From Hybos culiciformis (lineage: Eukaryota; Arthropoda; Insecta; Diptera; Hybotidae), in assembly GCA_964007475.1 (NCBI GenBank), contig OZ023274.1, forward strand, positions 38,371,860 to 38,435,859: 64,000 bases of DNA, given 5' to 3'. Under the pieces are notes generated by a model that made no database searches, was not told the DNA's origin, and worked only from the letters and a program-made list of their open reading frames with translations. The translations under genes were made by a program, and so were the position numbers. Shown one piece after another: positions 48,301 through 61,000 of the stretch (the stretch's first letter is position 1; every line of letters starts with the position of its first letter).

Positions 48301-49063
48301 TTTCACGTATGTATAAATAAAAAAAAAAATAAATAACTTATATAAAAGAAATATTTCTGGTTAAAAGAAAAAAAAAACTAGTACCTATGTATAAAATTCC
48401 CGCACCCTCAGTCTTTTCTTTTGAAAAAAAAATTAAAAAATAAAATTTTAAGGTTCATTCATAAAATAAAATAACGAAAAAAAATTAATGAATAATATAC
48501 CTTAAGAAGTTTTCAACTAAAGTTGTATAATTTTGTAGATAACAATTTTTCGTATTATTTTTTTGATAAATATTACAACTTTTGAAATTTGTCACTTTAT
48601 ACGGCCGTTACCATGGAACTCACCTTCGTTTTCGACTCAACGCGAATCTCAAAATCACTGCGAATCTTTTTCAGCATCATGGATCCGAATTATTTTTTTG
48701 AGAGCGTTTTCAAGCTGTCATTTTACCATAGGTAGATGTAATTTATTTAGAAATGCGATCAAATTATCTTTTTTACCATTCTAAATAAATATGTACAAAA
48801 AAAACTTAAAATTTAAAATTTTTTTTTTTTTTTTAATTTCTGTAACCTCCAAGACGACTTTTTGGGCAAAGACCTCTTTTCTCGTATATGGCACCTCAAA
48901 GTTTTTATATGTTTTGTGTGCTGAATTTATTTTTTAACCCCGATTTACCCTATTTTTCGAGGGGATAAGTTAGATATTGTATCAAATGCATTTTTTAAAA
49001 TAACAGCTTTCTATTTTAAAAGACAGATACACTCAGCCCCGATACAAAAACTAGACGAACTAT

Positions 49064-49083
49064 GCTCCTGCTCCTGCTCCTGC
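49064..49083. repeat. short (GCTCCT)n repeat
   Basis: Three and a third units of GCTCCT in a small G+C-richer patch. Too short to interpret. Confidence 0.9.
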
Positions 49084-50819
49084 TTAACATTCTCCACAAG
49101 GGGTGCAATAATTTTTTTTTTATCTCTATTTTCCTATGTGTAATTATTATTTTTATCTCAATCTAAGATTTAAAAGAAAAAAATTGTTTTGATGAGATAA
49201 GATAATGAATGAAATTCAAAGTTAATTTTTTGCAGTTACCTTTTTTGTACTTTTCAATAAGACCTTATTAAAAACTGATGCATTTATTATTTTACTGTAA
49301 AAGAATAATTGGTTTCTTGTTTACAAAATTAAATATTCTTCCTTACTTAGGGCGCAAGAATCATGAAGAAAAGGTTTGTTTTGTAATTTTATTGAAGAAA
49401 TTGATTTTTGGAGTACCTACTTTTAAAATTTAGTAAAATAAAAAACAAAAGGTGAGAATAACCATCAAATTAAGGCGCCAAATCGTAGGCTCCCAATTGA
49501 ATACATTACATCTTTTACATCTATGGAAATTGCTAGATTTTTTAAAACAAAAATTGTCAAAAAATTAAAGTCTATTTTTATTTTGTTAAAAAATGTTCAA
49601 CGATTAAAAAAGTCTTAAAGAACATTTTTTATTGTTTTATTATTACTTTTTTTTTTTTTTGAAGAAATGTATGTACCCATAATAAATTTTTCGGTATATC
49701 TTTAAGATAAATAAAAAATGCGAAAAATTATTTAAGCATAACGATGACGGACTCACAAATTAAAACAAGTTTTTAGTCTTAAGCTTAATTCTTTTTGTTT
49801 TATATTATCAGAAACATTGAAATTCTTCATTCCACTATACTATGAATATGTATTATTATATATATTTCCATCTAGAAGAGACGCCATGTCAAGATCTTAA
49901 ATTTTTTTTTTGTATATATGTACTTCCTTTTGAGTATTATTTGTTGGTAATGTTTAACGTCCCAGCACCCGAACGATCTGAATAATATTCTCCAAGACAA
50001 CGATAATAAATGCATTAGCTGTCTATTAATTCATATCTTAAGAAATCGATCTCTGATTCTCTGTATGTATGTCTATCTGTCTGACCGTCTTTAATACGTC
50101 TAACTGCTTTCAAAAACAATAGAATTTCTTCAAATTTCAAAGAGAGCAGCATTCGGATAAAAGACAAGTTAAGTTCGAATTTCAGCCAAATCAGAGAGTT
50201 GTTTCTTAAGTTATAAGTATTTTAGATTTTGCAATATAATCAAAATTAGGGGAATATCTTTATATTAAAATGACCAATGTTGTAATTTTACAGAACCATA
50301 TTATGGTTTGTGTATTCGTTTTAATTATGATTTTTCTTTATGGATAAAATTCAAAATATAATTCAGTATTGGTTAATTTTGTTTTTAATTAGAAGCTTTT
50401 CTAACACCGTGACCATACACATAACGATCATGGGCATGGGATCATAACTAATATATAAATATAGAAACTAAATATAATTTACAAATAAACAGATAATATC
50501 TCAGTTTTAATTCCTAATTTTAGTATTCACACTCGACTATTTGAATTATTTATCCAGTTTTACGTGTCAAACAACAATAATTTCAAATCTATACAGTTTT
50601 ACTAATAACTGTTAGTTCAAATTACTTTTAATGGAATAATTATATTTTCAAATTTGTTACTTAAAACAAAATTGAACTAGAAAAACAATGAATATTTATT
50701 AGTTTCGCAAATACATTTTAATTGAATTATTCTCTGTTTTATATTAAATGCGCATGCTTTGAATGAAAAAAAATTTTAATGAATGAATGAGTAAATATTT
50801 GAAAAAATTCTGAAAGGAA

Positions 50820-51285
50820 ATAGTAGATTACAACACATGTTAAGAAAATTTATTATTACAACTCGTTGTGTATACACAAAAACACATAGACACGAGTCAA
50901 TACTTATATCACGAGACCGTTAGGTCGAGTGATATAATATTGACAAGTGTCCATGTTTTTTTGTGTATATACACAACGAGCTGTATAACATATTTTATTA
51001 TCATGTTTTCTTTTTTTTTTCGTTTTTTTTTTCCGTTTTTCTTTTTTTTTCGCTTTTTTTTTTGCTTTTTTTTAGCACGCCGGTAACGTCGCACGTCACT
51101 GAGTTTTTTTTCTAAGCGCATCGTCGCAGCCAAAAACTTGTCGGCGTCGGCGTCTGATACGGAGAATGTAAATAAAATTTACTTAATTAAATAATTACAT
51201 GATTATTAACGCACGTAATATACCATTTACCTAACTAAATTTACGATTGTAAATACAACTTACCGATCACATGCACATTAAAATA
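50820..51285 (-). repeat. unclassified interspersed repeat, copy 2 (inverted)
   Basis: The reverse complement of this interval matches copy 1 (31411-31836): module A at 51285-51161 and palindromic module B at 51000-50820, in the same order. The middle differs. Here about 160 bp contain T-rich runs on the plus strand and a G+C-rich segment (51078-51160). Read on the minus strand this gives SDADADKFLAATMRLEKKLS then DVRRYRRAKKKQKK and a long lysine/arginine run. Modules A and B are each roughly 85-90% identical to copy 1 by eye. Confidence 0.8.
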
Positions 51286-54200
51286 TTATTCTATGTATTA
51301 GAAAGAATTCAGTTTAAATATGTAATAAAATACTTTATACCGATACTGTTTTCTTTTTATAATTGTTTTCTGACTTTTTATTTTTGTCAAATTTTCACTA
51401 CTTTTGTAAATTTAACAAAGACTTCCTCCGAATTAATAATAAAGAGAAATTCTATAAATTTTCTTAATATGTACAATGTAGATAGTATGAATTGTAACCA
51501 TATATTCTCATTATTTTTAGTTTCACCACATAAATATTAATTCTAATAACAAAGCAAAATTTAATTAATTTGGTTATTTAATTGAAAGATGATAGAATAA
51601 CCAATTCTATGAAACTTTACTATAAAAATAAAGAAAATACAAAAATCGTAAAAATTCTTAAAACTATGCATTATATTATCGTTAATTGAACAAAACGAGA
51701 AAATTCAATATTAAGATTTTTATATAAAATTATAAAAAAAAAGCTCTGTTCACTTTTAAATTTCGAGTTATTATTCAAAATTAAAGTTTAATGAGAAAAC
51801 TAAACCAACTCATTAATATGGATATTCTCAAAATTTTCAAAGAAATCAAAAATTAGGCTGAAAAAATTAATAAACTATTTCAAATTATTTGTATATGCAT
51901 ACTATATATCTTATTTATTATGTTTATCTGATATTGTAAGCAAGCTTATGTGATACTATGTACGTATGTGATTTTAATAAAGAAAGACATTAGAAAATAC
52001 AGAATGATTTTTATACGCTCTGCTGAAGGGTTTAAAAAAAAGTTCATTGAACAAACTGAAAAAGGTAATTAAACTTTTTAAGCTCTTTAGTCTTATCAAA
52101 CTATATAAGCTCTTTATGTTTCCAATGCAAAACAGGTAAATATTAAAAAAAAATTTGAATTACAAAAAATGAATTATAAATAAATATTTAATTTATATTT
52201 ATATATTTATGATAATTTATTTTTTTTTTTTTGAACATATTTGAATAATTGTTATTATTTTTTATAATACCTTTAAAAAAGTTTAAGAAAAAATATATAT
52301 GTATAAAATAAATAAACAGGAAACGATTAAAATTTATTATGAAGCATAAATAATAAAGTATAAATTTACTTGAATATAAACATAATTAGTTTTTTATTAT
52401 TTTTAAACATACAGTATTAAAATCAACAAATAATAAAATAATACGTTGTTCACAATATACTTTTACAATTTTTATTATATTATTAAAATATTAAATAGTT
52501 TAATTTTTTTTTTTGTGTGCAAAGAAATCTGTGCATGGAAACTATATATATGTATATCAATTTGAGCTAACAATGGATACTAAGACAAGATTATGGTTCT
52601 GTACAGAAACAATTAAATACTTAACATTCTGTTTTATGGTTAATTCCTTTTTTCACCCAAGGACAATTAAAGAACATTTTTAATTTATGTTAACTATATC
52701 TATATCTAGATTTATTATTATTTATGGTAAGTATTTAAATAATATACTCTTATAGATCGTTCCCAATAAATAAGTACCTGAAAATAGGTATAATTATAGG
52801 TACAAATAGTTGGTTTGCGGTTGGAGCTGCGCAATTTCATTGTTTAGTAGCAGAAAATTTGTTGAAATCTCGCTTACATTTCTCCCATTTTTCATTAATA
52901 TTACTTAATCAAACATTTCTTTTTATTAAGCTCTTAATTAAAAATTATGGTTGAAGTCTTACTTATGATGATAGTGACTTTTGAGCTTTTTATATTTCAA
53001 GAATATATTAATAAGTAATAAGAGAAAATATAACACAAACTGTTTGGACACAAATCTCAATTAACCAAATAATGAGGATATGATGTCTTGATGTATATCA
53101 AAGATACCCTATCTTATCACAAAACCCATCCATTCCGTATGTCGGAATTTAATTTAAAAAAATAAAACTTTGATTTCTTACTGATTACAATGTTTATTGT
53201 TCCCAATTATATGTACACAACATATATATTTCGACTTAAAAATATTTAAAAAAAAATTTAATTATTATTACATGATGTTGTTGAAAATTACAGTTAAATC
53301 ATTACAACAAAAATTTATATGCGCTTGATTGATTTAATTCAGCTTCTGGTTAGGAATTATGAATATATATATAAGTATGCTTAATATACATACAATGCAT
53401 TATATGTATATATTTAATTTAATTTTTTCTTTAAATATAAATCGCATTACTTATGAAAATATAATTTTAACCGGAATTAAATTTTACAAAAAGAAAACTG
53501 TTCAGAGAAAGTTAATTAAGTGTAAATGTAATGATAATGAGATGGGTCAATTGAAGCGAATGATGGAATTTATATATATTTTATTAATTTAATGACATCA
53601 TAAATGATTGCCGGATATATGTACGTTCAATACATGCATGATGCATATATATTTTAATGCGAACACGATAAAATTCTAAAATTAAAAATGGATTATATAA
53701 ATTTGCAAATATTACTTGAATTATCTTGACAATACGACGACGACACGAATGCAGTTCCCAACTTATTAAAACATATAATTACTGTCAAGGATAAAAAAAA
53801 AATATTTTTTTCCAAAAAAGCTTGTTGCATTACAAAAATATTTAGAACCGATTGCAATAAGTACAAACGATAACCTTAAATTTCTCCTGTGGAATAGTAG
53901 TTTTTCTGTAAAATTTTAATAATTATCGCTGGACTTTTATAACCTAGTTAAGACTTAATGTCACATTTCAAATTTACATAACGCGAATGGGTCTTATATC
54001 GTTTTGAAGGTCAATGTCTGCGTGACGACATTGTTCCTCACCAGAACTACTACAGATTTCTCAATTCTCTTTATTGCTAAAAAAAAAAAAACTTGTTGCA
54101 AGATAAACTCACTACTGTCAAGGCGGCTGAAATTGGGTACATAATAATGGCTCCCTCATTTCGTACTAAGGCCAGTTATAAAACTTTAAATAACATAATT

Positions 54201-55023
54201 AAGTTTTTACAATAGTAGTAATTGAATCGAAAATTGAATTTAGATTTTTCTTAATGCATCTAATGTGGACTTTGAATAGGCACTAAAAACCTAATGAAGA
54301 CGCCTTCAGAAATTTTCGACCAGTCATAAACTTAAATTTAATTTATTTTTTTAGAGCGTGAGAATAGAAAAAAATAAAGTTAAAAACTAACATATTTATT
54401 TTATTTTCAGTAAAAACAAAAAATTTCTTTATTTTTTAGAAAAAACACCTAATGGCTAATGTGTAGTTTTTCATAATTATAAAAAAAACCCAAATTATAA
54501 TTTTATATAAAAAAAATATATATATGTATATATATTTTATAAATTTAGTTTTTTTTTTTTTCTTATTAAAAGTTTAAATTTTGAGTAGGTTTTTATATAT
54601 TCTGTGATTTGTGTTAAAAATTAAAATAAACTACTTTCAGTTTTAGATTGAAAAGTAGGTGTAAAATCTATTATAGGCTTATTTTGAATATTTTCTAGAA
54701 AACGTTTGAACAAATTCATGACACTATTAAAGGAATTTTGTACACAAAGTATACGTATAAGTATATATATAATAGGAATCAAACAAAAAACTCTATGACT
54801 CTTATAATAATTTGCATAAAAGAAGAGAGAGAGAGACTCCATCTGCTGTAACGTTAAGCTTAGTAATAAATTGAAATAATCAAGTAATGATATTATATAT
54901 ATTTGTGTACTGAGGTATATAACATACTTTTTTAATAAAATTTTGTTACAAAAAAATATATGGGTTTGATCGAAATTTAAAAAGAATAATTTTTGTGTGA
55001 TATTTTAAAATACATAAGTTCAT

Positions 55024-55090
55024 ATCCCAACTAGCAAATTAGCTTATGTATTCTAGTAACTATCTACAAGAATAATCTGCTAGTTGGGAT
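55024..55090. repeat. 67-bp inverted repeat (hairpin)
   Basis: ATCCCAACTAGCAAATTA at the left pairs with TAATCTGCTAGTTGGGAT at the right, with one mismatch in an 18-bp stem. The loop is about 31 bases. It could be a tiny MITE or the fused ends of a larger deleted transposon. No flanking duplication longer than two bases is evident. Confidence 0.8.
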
Positions 55091-58000
55091 GTCTGCTGAT
55101 TAATTGATACATAGGTATATAGGTATATATTATTTCCTAAAAATGGTACGGCATGTGTATTTTATGGCAATTTATTATACCAATAAATACTTGATAAAAG
55201 TGTTTCAAATCATTATAATTTACACATCCATAATTTAATACTATTTTTCGAAAGTTCGAAAATTTTGAAAATGAACTTTAATATTGAATGCTAAAAAATT
55301 AGATGAAAGACAAAATTTCATTTTCTACGTTATTCGAAATTAGAAGTTTAAAAAGAAATTGGAATATAGAATATTCAAATACTCCCTGCAGTTTTAAGAG
55401 ATTGTCTCTTGTTTAATTCATCTACGGCTACGCGACCTTAATACTTTTCAAATGTTCGTGCACGGCTGCAGGGATTACAATCCATTTTTCTGCGGGCCTA
55501 ATACTCCCGGGGATAACTTCATATCTATCATAATGATTTAGATATTTATAAGAAGAAAAACCCTCCTCCTTAGCAGATATGTACATTCAAAATATCAGAT
55601 AGTTGAATTGTTTCGTCCTAATATCAAGCTTGGATCAGAATGATTTACTTGCATGAAGTTTATTTTTTAATGCTGTGAGTTATTTCAAAATTAACTATTA
55701 CTCATTCCTTTATGAGATTTTTAAATTCCCTGTTGTCCAAGTTCGCCCACAAACCAACATTTTTTGATTTATTTATTAATATAATAATTATAAATATAGA
55801 ATCTCATTAAAATTAAAAATAATTATACTAATCAATACTTCCACTCTTTTCCTAAAAACGAATAAAATGTAAATACAATAAAAAAAAAGTAGTAAATTAA
55901 TATGTTATAAAAGTTGAGTAGTTTAAAGTGCTATGAACTGAATTTAAATTTATAAAAAAAATATTTTGTAACTCAAAATCAACTAGGTATTATAATAATA
56001 AAAATTCAAATAAATTTTATACTTATTATGCATTTTAATATTTTAATTAATTATTGCCATCAAACATTTGTAAATGCCAAACTAAAATTTATTAAAATGA
56101 ATAATATTTCCTTTAAAATAAGTCCCCACAATATGATAGAGGAAAAAATTAAGAAATTATCATTTGCATTTGTGACAAGAAAAATCCCTAATCTCAAAAT
56201 TTTAATTTCAAACGTAATCTGTCATAACCCTGGAATTAAAATAAATTCAATCTATGCTGTGGTAGGTGCGTTTCGTTGCCCAGATACTTTTAAATTGAAC
56301 ACATTGCAGTTGCTTAACAACAGTCTATCCTAATTCTATTTTTTTTTTTAATTTTAATAAGCGATACAAAAGGTTGCTTATTCAATTGGCATCCACAATT
56401 ATTTTTTCCAATTTAATTTTTCCTCAAAAAAAAAATGTACATATAAAATTATATAAAATATCCTACACACAGCAGCATTCAGAATTCTTAAATCTAAATT
56501 AAAGCCATTTCTCTAGACGGGAATTATGAAATTGTAATTGTGTTTTGCGAAGGTGGGATCTCTTTAAAAGAAAGCCAACAAACCAGAAAACAAAAAAAAA
56601 CTAAAGTGTACGTAAAGTGACCATTAACATGACTCTATTTTTACAAATAAATATTGTAAATAAAGTGTTTTGTTATTTTTATTTTTACGATGTTTATGTT
56701 TATTTGCATGAATGGAAAAAGACGTCTAAAAAATGTTTTTTTTTTCATTAAAATATTTTCTGTTGACTATATTATTGTATATTTTATCTTATAGAAAATA
56801 AAAATAAAAAAAAACAAATTTATTTACACAACTTTTTATTGTAATTAAAGTTACCTCTATACACAAGAGGATTACAGAAAAAAAAAATTCTTTACCCGCA
56901 TAGTTCAATTCAAAATAAATCTATACATAAACTGCGCTCACGAATAAAATAATGAGACTCTGCTCTTTTTTTTTAATTTAGCGAACTTGAAACGGTCTTA
57001 TTTTAATTTAGTTCAACCAGACTTAAATTTTTACATTCGGTTTACATCAATATTACACAAAACTATATAAAATTGTTACTAGAATACAAGAAATACTTGG
57101 ATTTGAACACATATCTGGGATTCTGAATGCATAAGATACTTAATCAATCAATCTTAAACTCTGCGTGCGATTAATTCTTCACTTTAGCTTTACCTAATTT
57201 TTATTCTATTGGGTCTTCAGTGTCTAGTTTTTTGAAATGATTTTTAAAAAATCTATCTATAATTTAAATTCTATGTCAGATTTTTGTATATTATAAGTTA
57301 TATATACATACATTGTATAGTAAAAATTCAATAAAAAAAAAACGTAATGGGACTAAATAAATGGGTTTTAATGTATACAATGTATGATATCAAATTTTGA
57401 GTCTTCCAAATTGAAACTGAAATGTAGTTTATGCGCATTTTTTGTTATTTTATTTTATAGCTACAAATTTAATATAAATTTCAAAGGACAATTATTTATG
57501 TCCACCCAAAGCAAATATTTTTTATGTACATTCCATATATATATATATTTGTGTATGGAAATACAAAAACAATATGGAAAGACAAAAACAATTAATATTT
57601 TATTAATGAAAAATTATACATTAAGTAAATTTTATGAATGAAAAGCTTTTAGAATCATTATCACAATAAGTTTATTCATATGTACATATCTATCTATATA
57701 AAGAAAAAAAGATTGATGAATAAAATAATTTTTTATTTATTTGAGAAAAAAAAAAGAATGAATTAAATTTGGAGTAAATATAAAACTGGGTATGATGTAA
57801 TTTTTAATGAAAAATCTGCCCGTTGCATTACGAAACGTTCTTTTGTGATATGTACTGCATTTCCCTAAATGTAAAGGAACGTTTTTATTGGGAACATCAA
57901 ACGCCGAATTTGAATACCAACGTTTCGCGAAGGGCATGCATGCACTGTTATAACGAACATAATTTCAAAAAAAAGTTTTTTAATTAATGTAGTGAATAAA

Positions 58001-61000
58001 ATTTTTCGATAAATCTATAAAAAATAGAATTATGTATTTAAAAATAAAGTACATTATACCACACTTACATTTTAAAACACAAAAAAAAAGTTAAGTCTGT
58101 GAAACGTTCTTGAATATATAAAGTTATTTTTACTTTTATGCACAACATATACTTCATATTTCAATGTTCAAACTGTATAATATATATATAATACTTCATA
58201 TTACTTTCGCATTATGATTTTTTATATTTTGTTAATTCTCTTTATTTTTCCACAGAAGTTAAACCGCCAAATTTTAAGAATTTTTTATTGATTGATCTTT
58301 GTTTACAGAAAAAATATAATAAATTAGATTTTGAGTTCAAAGCTTATATATTTTTTTTTAATTGCATAAAAATGTGGAAAAAATTAAAAAAAAAACAAAA
58401 TAAAAGCCCAACCCTTAATAAAAATTCAATTAATTACGAGTTCAAGAAAATAGTTTATTAAACCTATAATGACGAATTGCGATCCGACATAGTCAGAGTG
58501 ACAAAAAAAATGTTTTAAAAGAACTCAAAAAGTAACACAATAAAAAGCATTATACAAATAGTTAGCTCTGTACAGAATATTAGGGGGAACAAAAAAAATC
58601 ATTCAAATATTTTTTTACATTTTGGAGGGTTTAAAATTAATTTAATTTTTAAAATGTGTTTTTTTCTGTATACATACGCATCTATATATAAAAATTATAT
58701 AATTGAGAAAAAATGCCTTTTTTAAGCAACATTTTCATGAATAGGAAAAAGTTGTACTTGAATCACGGTTTTCGCAATCCGCACCCTAGTTTTTGGTAAA
58801 CTTCAAATTGTGTGTAAAACCCAGATGGTGTTCAACGCGATCTAAATGCGCGTTTGCATCAATTACTTTTACAATAGTTTTTTAGAGAGTAAAATTTTAA
58901 TTTCAATTAAACTTTCAATTAAATTTTAAAATTTTTGTGACAAGATGCACCAAGCCGCAATGATTAAGGACATCAGATAATTAATCTTTGTTCAAGAAAA
59001 AAAAATCCCATTCAACACTCAAAAATTCATTAAATTTGTTATTAAGAAACTGGAAAATAAAAAAAAGTCTGTCAACAATTTTTCTGTTTTTTTTTTGTGT
59101 ATGCTTATTGGCAGATTTTTTTTTTTGTACAAAATCTAAAAGCATATGCGAATAATTTTTTGACGGTTTAATATAATTTTTGTGTTTTTCTGATGAAAAA
59201 AATAAATGATAATGATGATTAGCCAAATTAAATTGGATGAAAAAAAAAAAAAAATTAATGAGAAAATATGTTATATATTTTGGATTAATTAAAAAAAAAA
59301 AAAAATTTTTAAATTTAAATTTTTCATTCTGATTCATCTTAATATGTGATCCTCCTTAAAATGAATTCTGAATCCAGAATTATTCACAAACATAATATGT
59401 ATGATCATATCCTTTCTTCCAGTCAGAAGTTAGTAAGTATGTATTACAAATAACGGATTACTAGTGAACTCAAAATAATTCCTGCTAATGTCTTGACTCA
59501 TAAAAAGTAATTATTTGTATTTATGTATGCATTTATTTTAACTAGTATTAATTTTTTTGATAAATATCCAGTGTGGGGGTGTTAAGTCTATATCAGTAGA
59601 AAAAAATTTTGTCTTTTGAATGAATAGCCAAATTTATGTTTATTGAAATATATGTAAAAATACGAAAATGTTTTCAAAAATTTCGCTTATTATTTATTCT
59701 ACAAACATTTTTTTTTTAATTTTAATATATTATTTGAACTTTAAATTTTTGTGCTAATAATTTTGGGATCTGAGAATAGGCATTAACTGCGAAATTTTAT
59801 TTTTTGATTTTTGCTTTAATTTTCTGAATATTTTTGTACCTTAACGTGTTGTTCTAATAACTAATAAATAAGAGGCAGCACTTTACACGGCCTATACTAT
59901 TTTTATGAAGTCTCTATTTGACAACTTAACTTCACTTTTACTATACATTTTTAGTAGACATTATAAATGTACTTAATTGTTTTATTGTTCAATTTAACTG
60001 TCATAATTTTTTTTCTAAATATTTTTTCTGATTTATTTTTTATTCCATTTAATACAATAAAAATAAAACTTTAAAAATTGTGATTGGGTGTAGTAATTGA
60101 AATTAAAGTGATAGTTTTTTATTTTTATTAAAATATCGAATTTATTTGTGGAGGCTTTCGACATTAGTGTCAATACTTGTGGTAAATTCTATTGAGCTAA
60201 GGTGTACAGTACACATATGTGTTTAAATGTCTGAATGTTTCCCCTTAATTCATATCTTTTCGTATGTATATATGTATAATTATTACAAGTATTAGACATA
60301 AAATTTAATTTGCATTGTAAAATAGTAAAATTATGCACATGCATTTTTTTAAATTTTTGTTTTATTTCCATAAATATACTTAAAAATTATTTTTCATTTT
60401 CAGTCCATTTTCTATATATAAATTAAAAAAAAAAAAAACGACTATATGTTTTCACTTTAGTTTGCCTATGTCTGAATCTGAATGTATGTCCGTCCGTCAC
60501 TGTGTGACCAAAAACTCGATTTTCATTTCAATGAAAATTTGAATACCTATTGGTAGAGCACAAATGTTGGTACCTATATGTTAGGTTCAAAAGTGGAAAG
60601 AAAACATCAAATTCAGGGTTGCAACTTTTTTTTTACTAAATTTCATAAATTGTAAAAAATTTAAATCTTAATTGTCTTACTATAATCACGTAATTGGAGG
60701 ATAAAGAGTTCTGATTATAAATTAAAAAAACTGAAACTACTAAATTCGGTCTAGTATTTCGTTTAAAAATTTATTTCTTAATTTTAAGAGTTTAAAGACC
60801 TTTTACTTGTGAAGATTTTTTTTTTTTAACCACGCTTATTTAAACAAAATCAACTTAAAAATATGTTAATCTGGATTTATATAAATAAAAAATAATAAAG
60901 TTAATCTATCTTGTTTTATTACTATTTCTTCCGTTTGTAATTATGCCTACAGCTAATCATACAATCAGTATTAACATAAGAAAATTTAATCAAAATATTT

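Noticed and set aside
50909..51133. Lysine/arginine-rich reading frame as a real gene
   Set aside because: Most of it is homopolymer-derived and it runs into the palindromic module of a repeat; only the short G+C-rich part is of interest.
56028..56333. 101-codon plus-strand open frame with a few ordinary-looking residues near its end
   Set aside because: No motif and no splice or start context; lysine/isoleucine/asparagine-rich like the background.
58981..59337. 118-codon minus-strand open frame
   Set aside because: It is almost entirely F, K and N from A/T homopolymers, with no family motif or codon structure.
60465..60515. GTATGTCCGTCCGTCACTGTG patch as part of a dispersed repeat with similar bits at 32545-32570 and 50060-50095
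   Set aside because: The three places share only short CTGTCCGTC-like words; no alignable longer unit was found.
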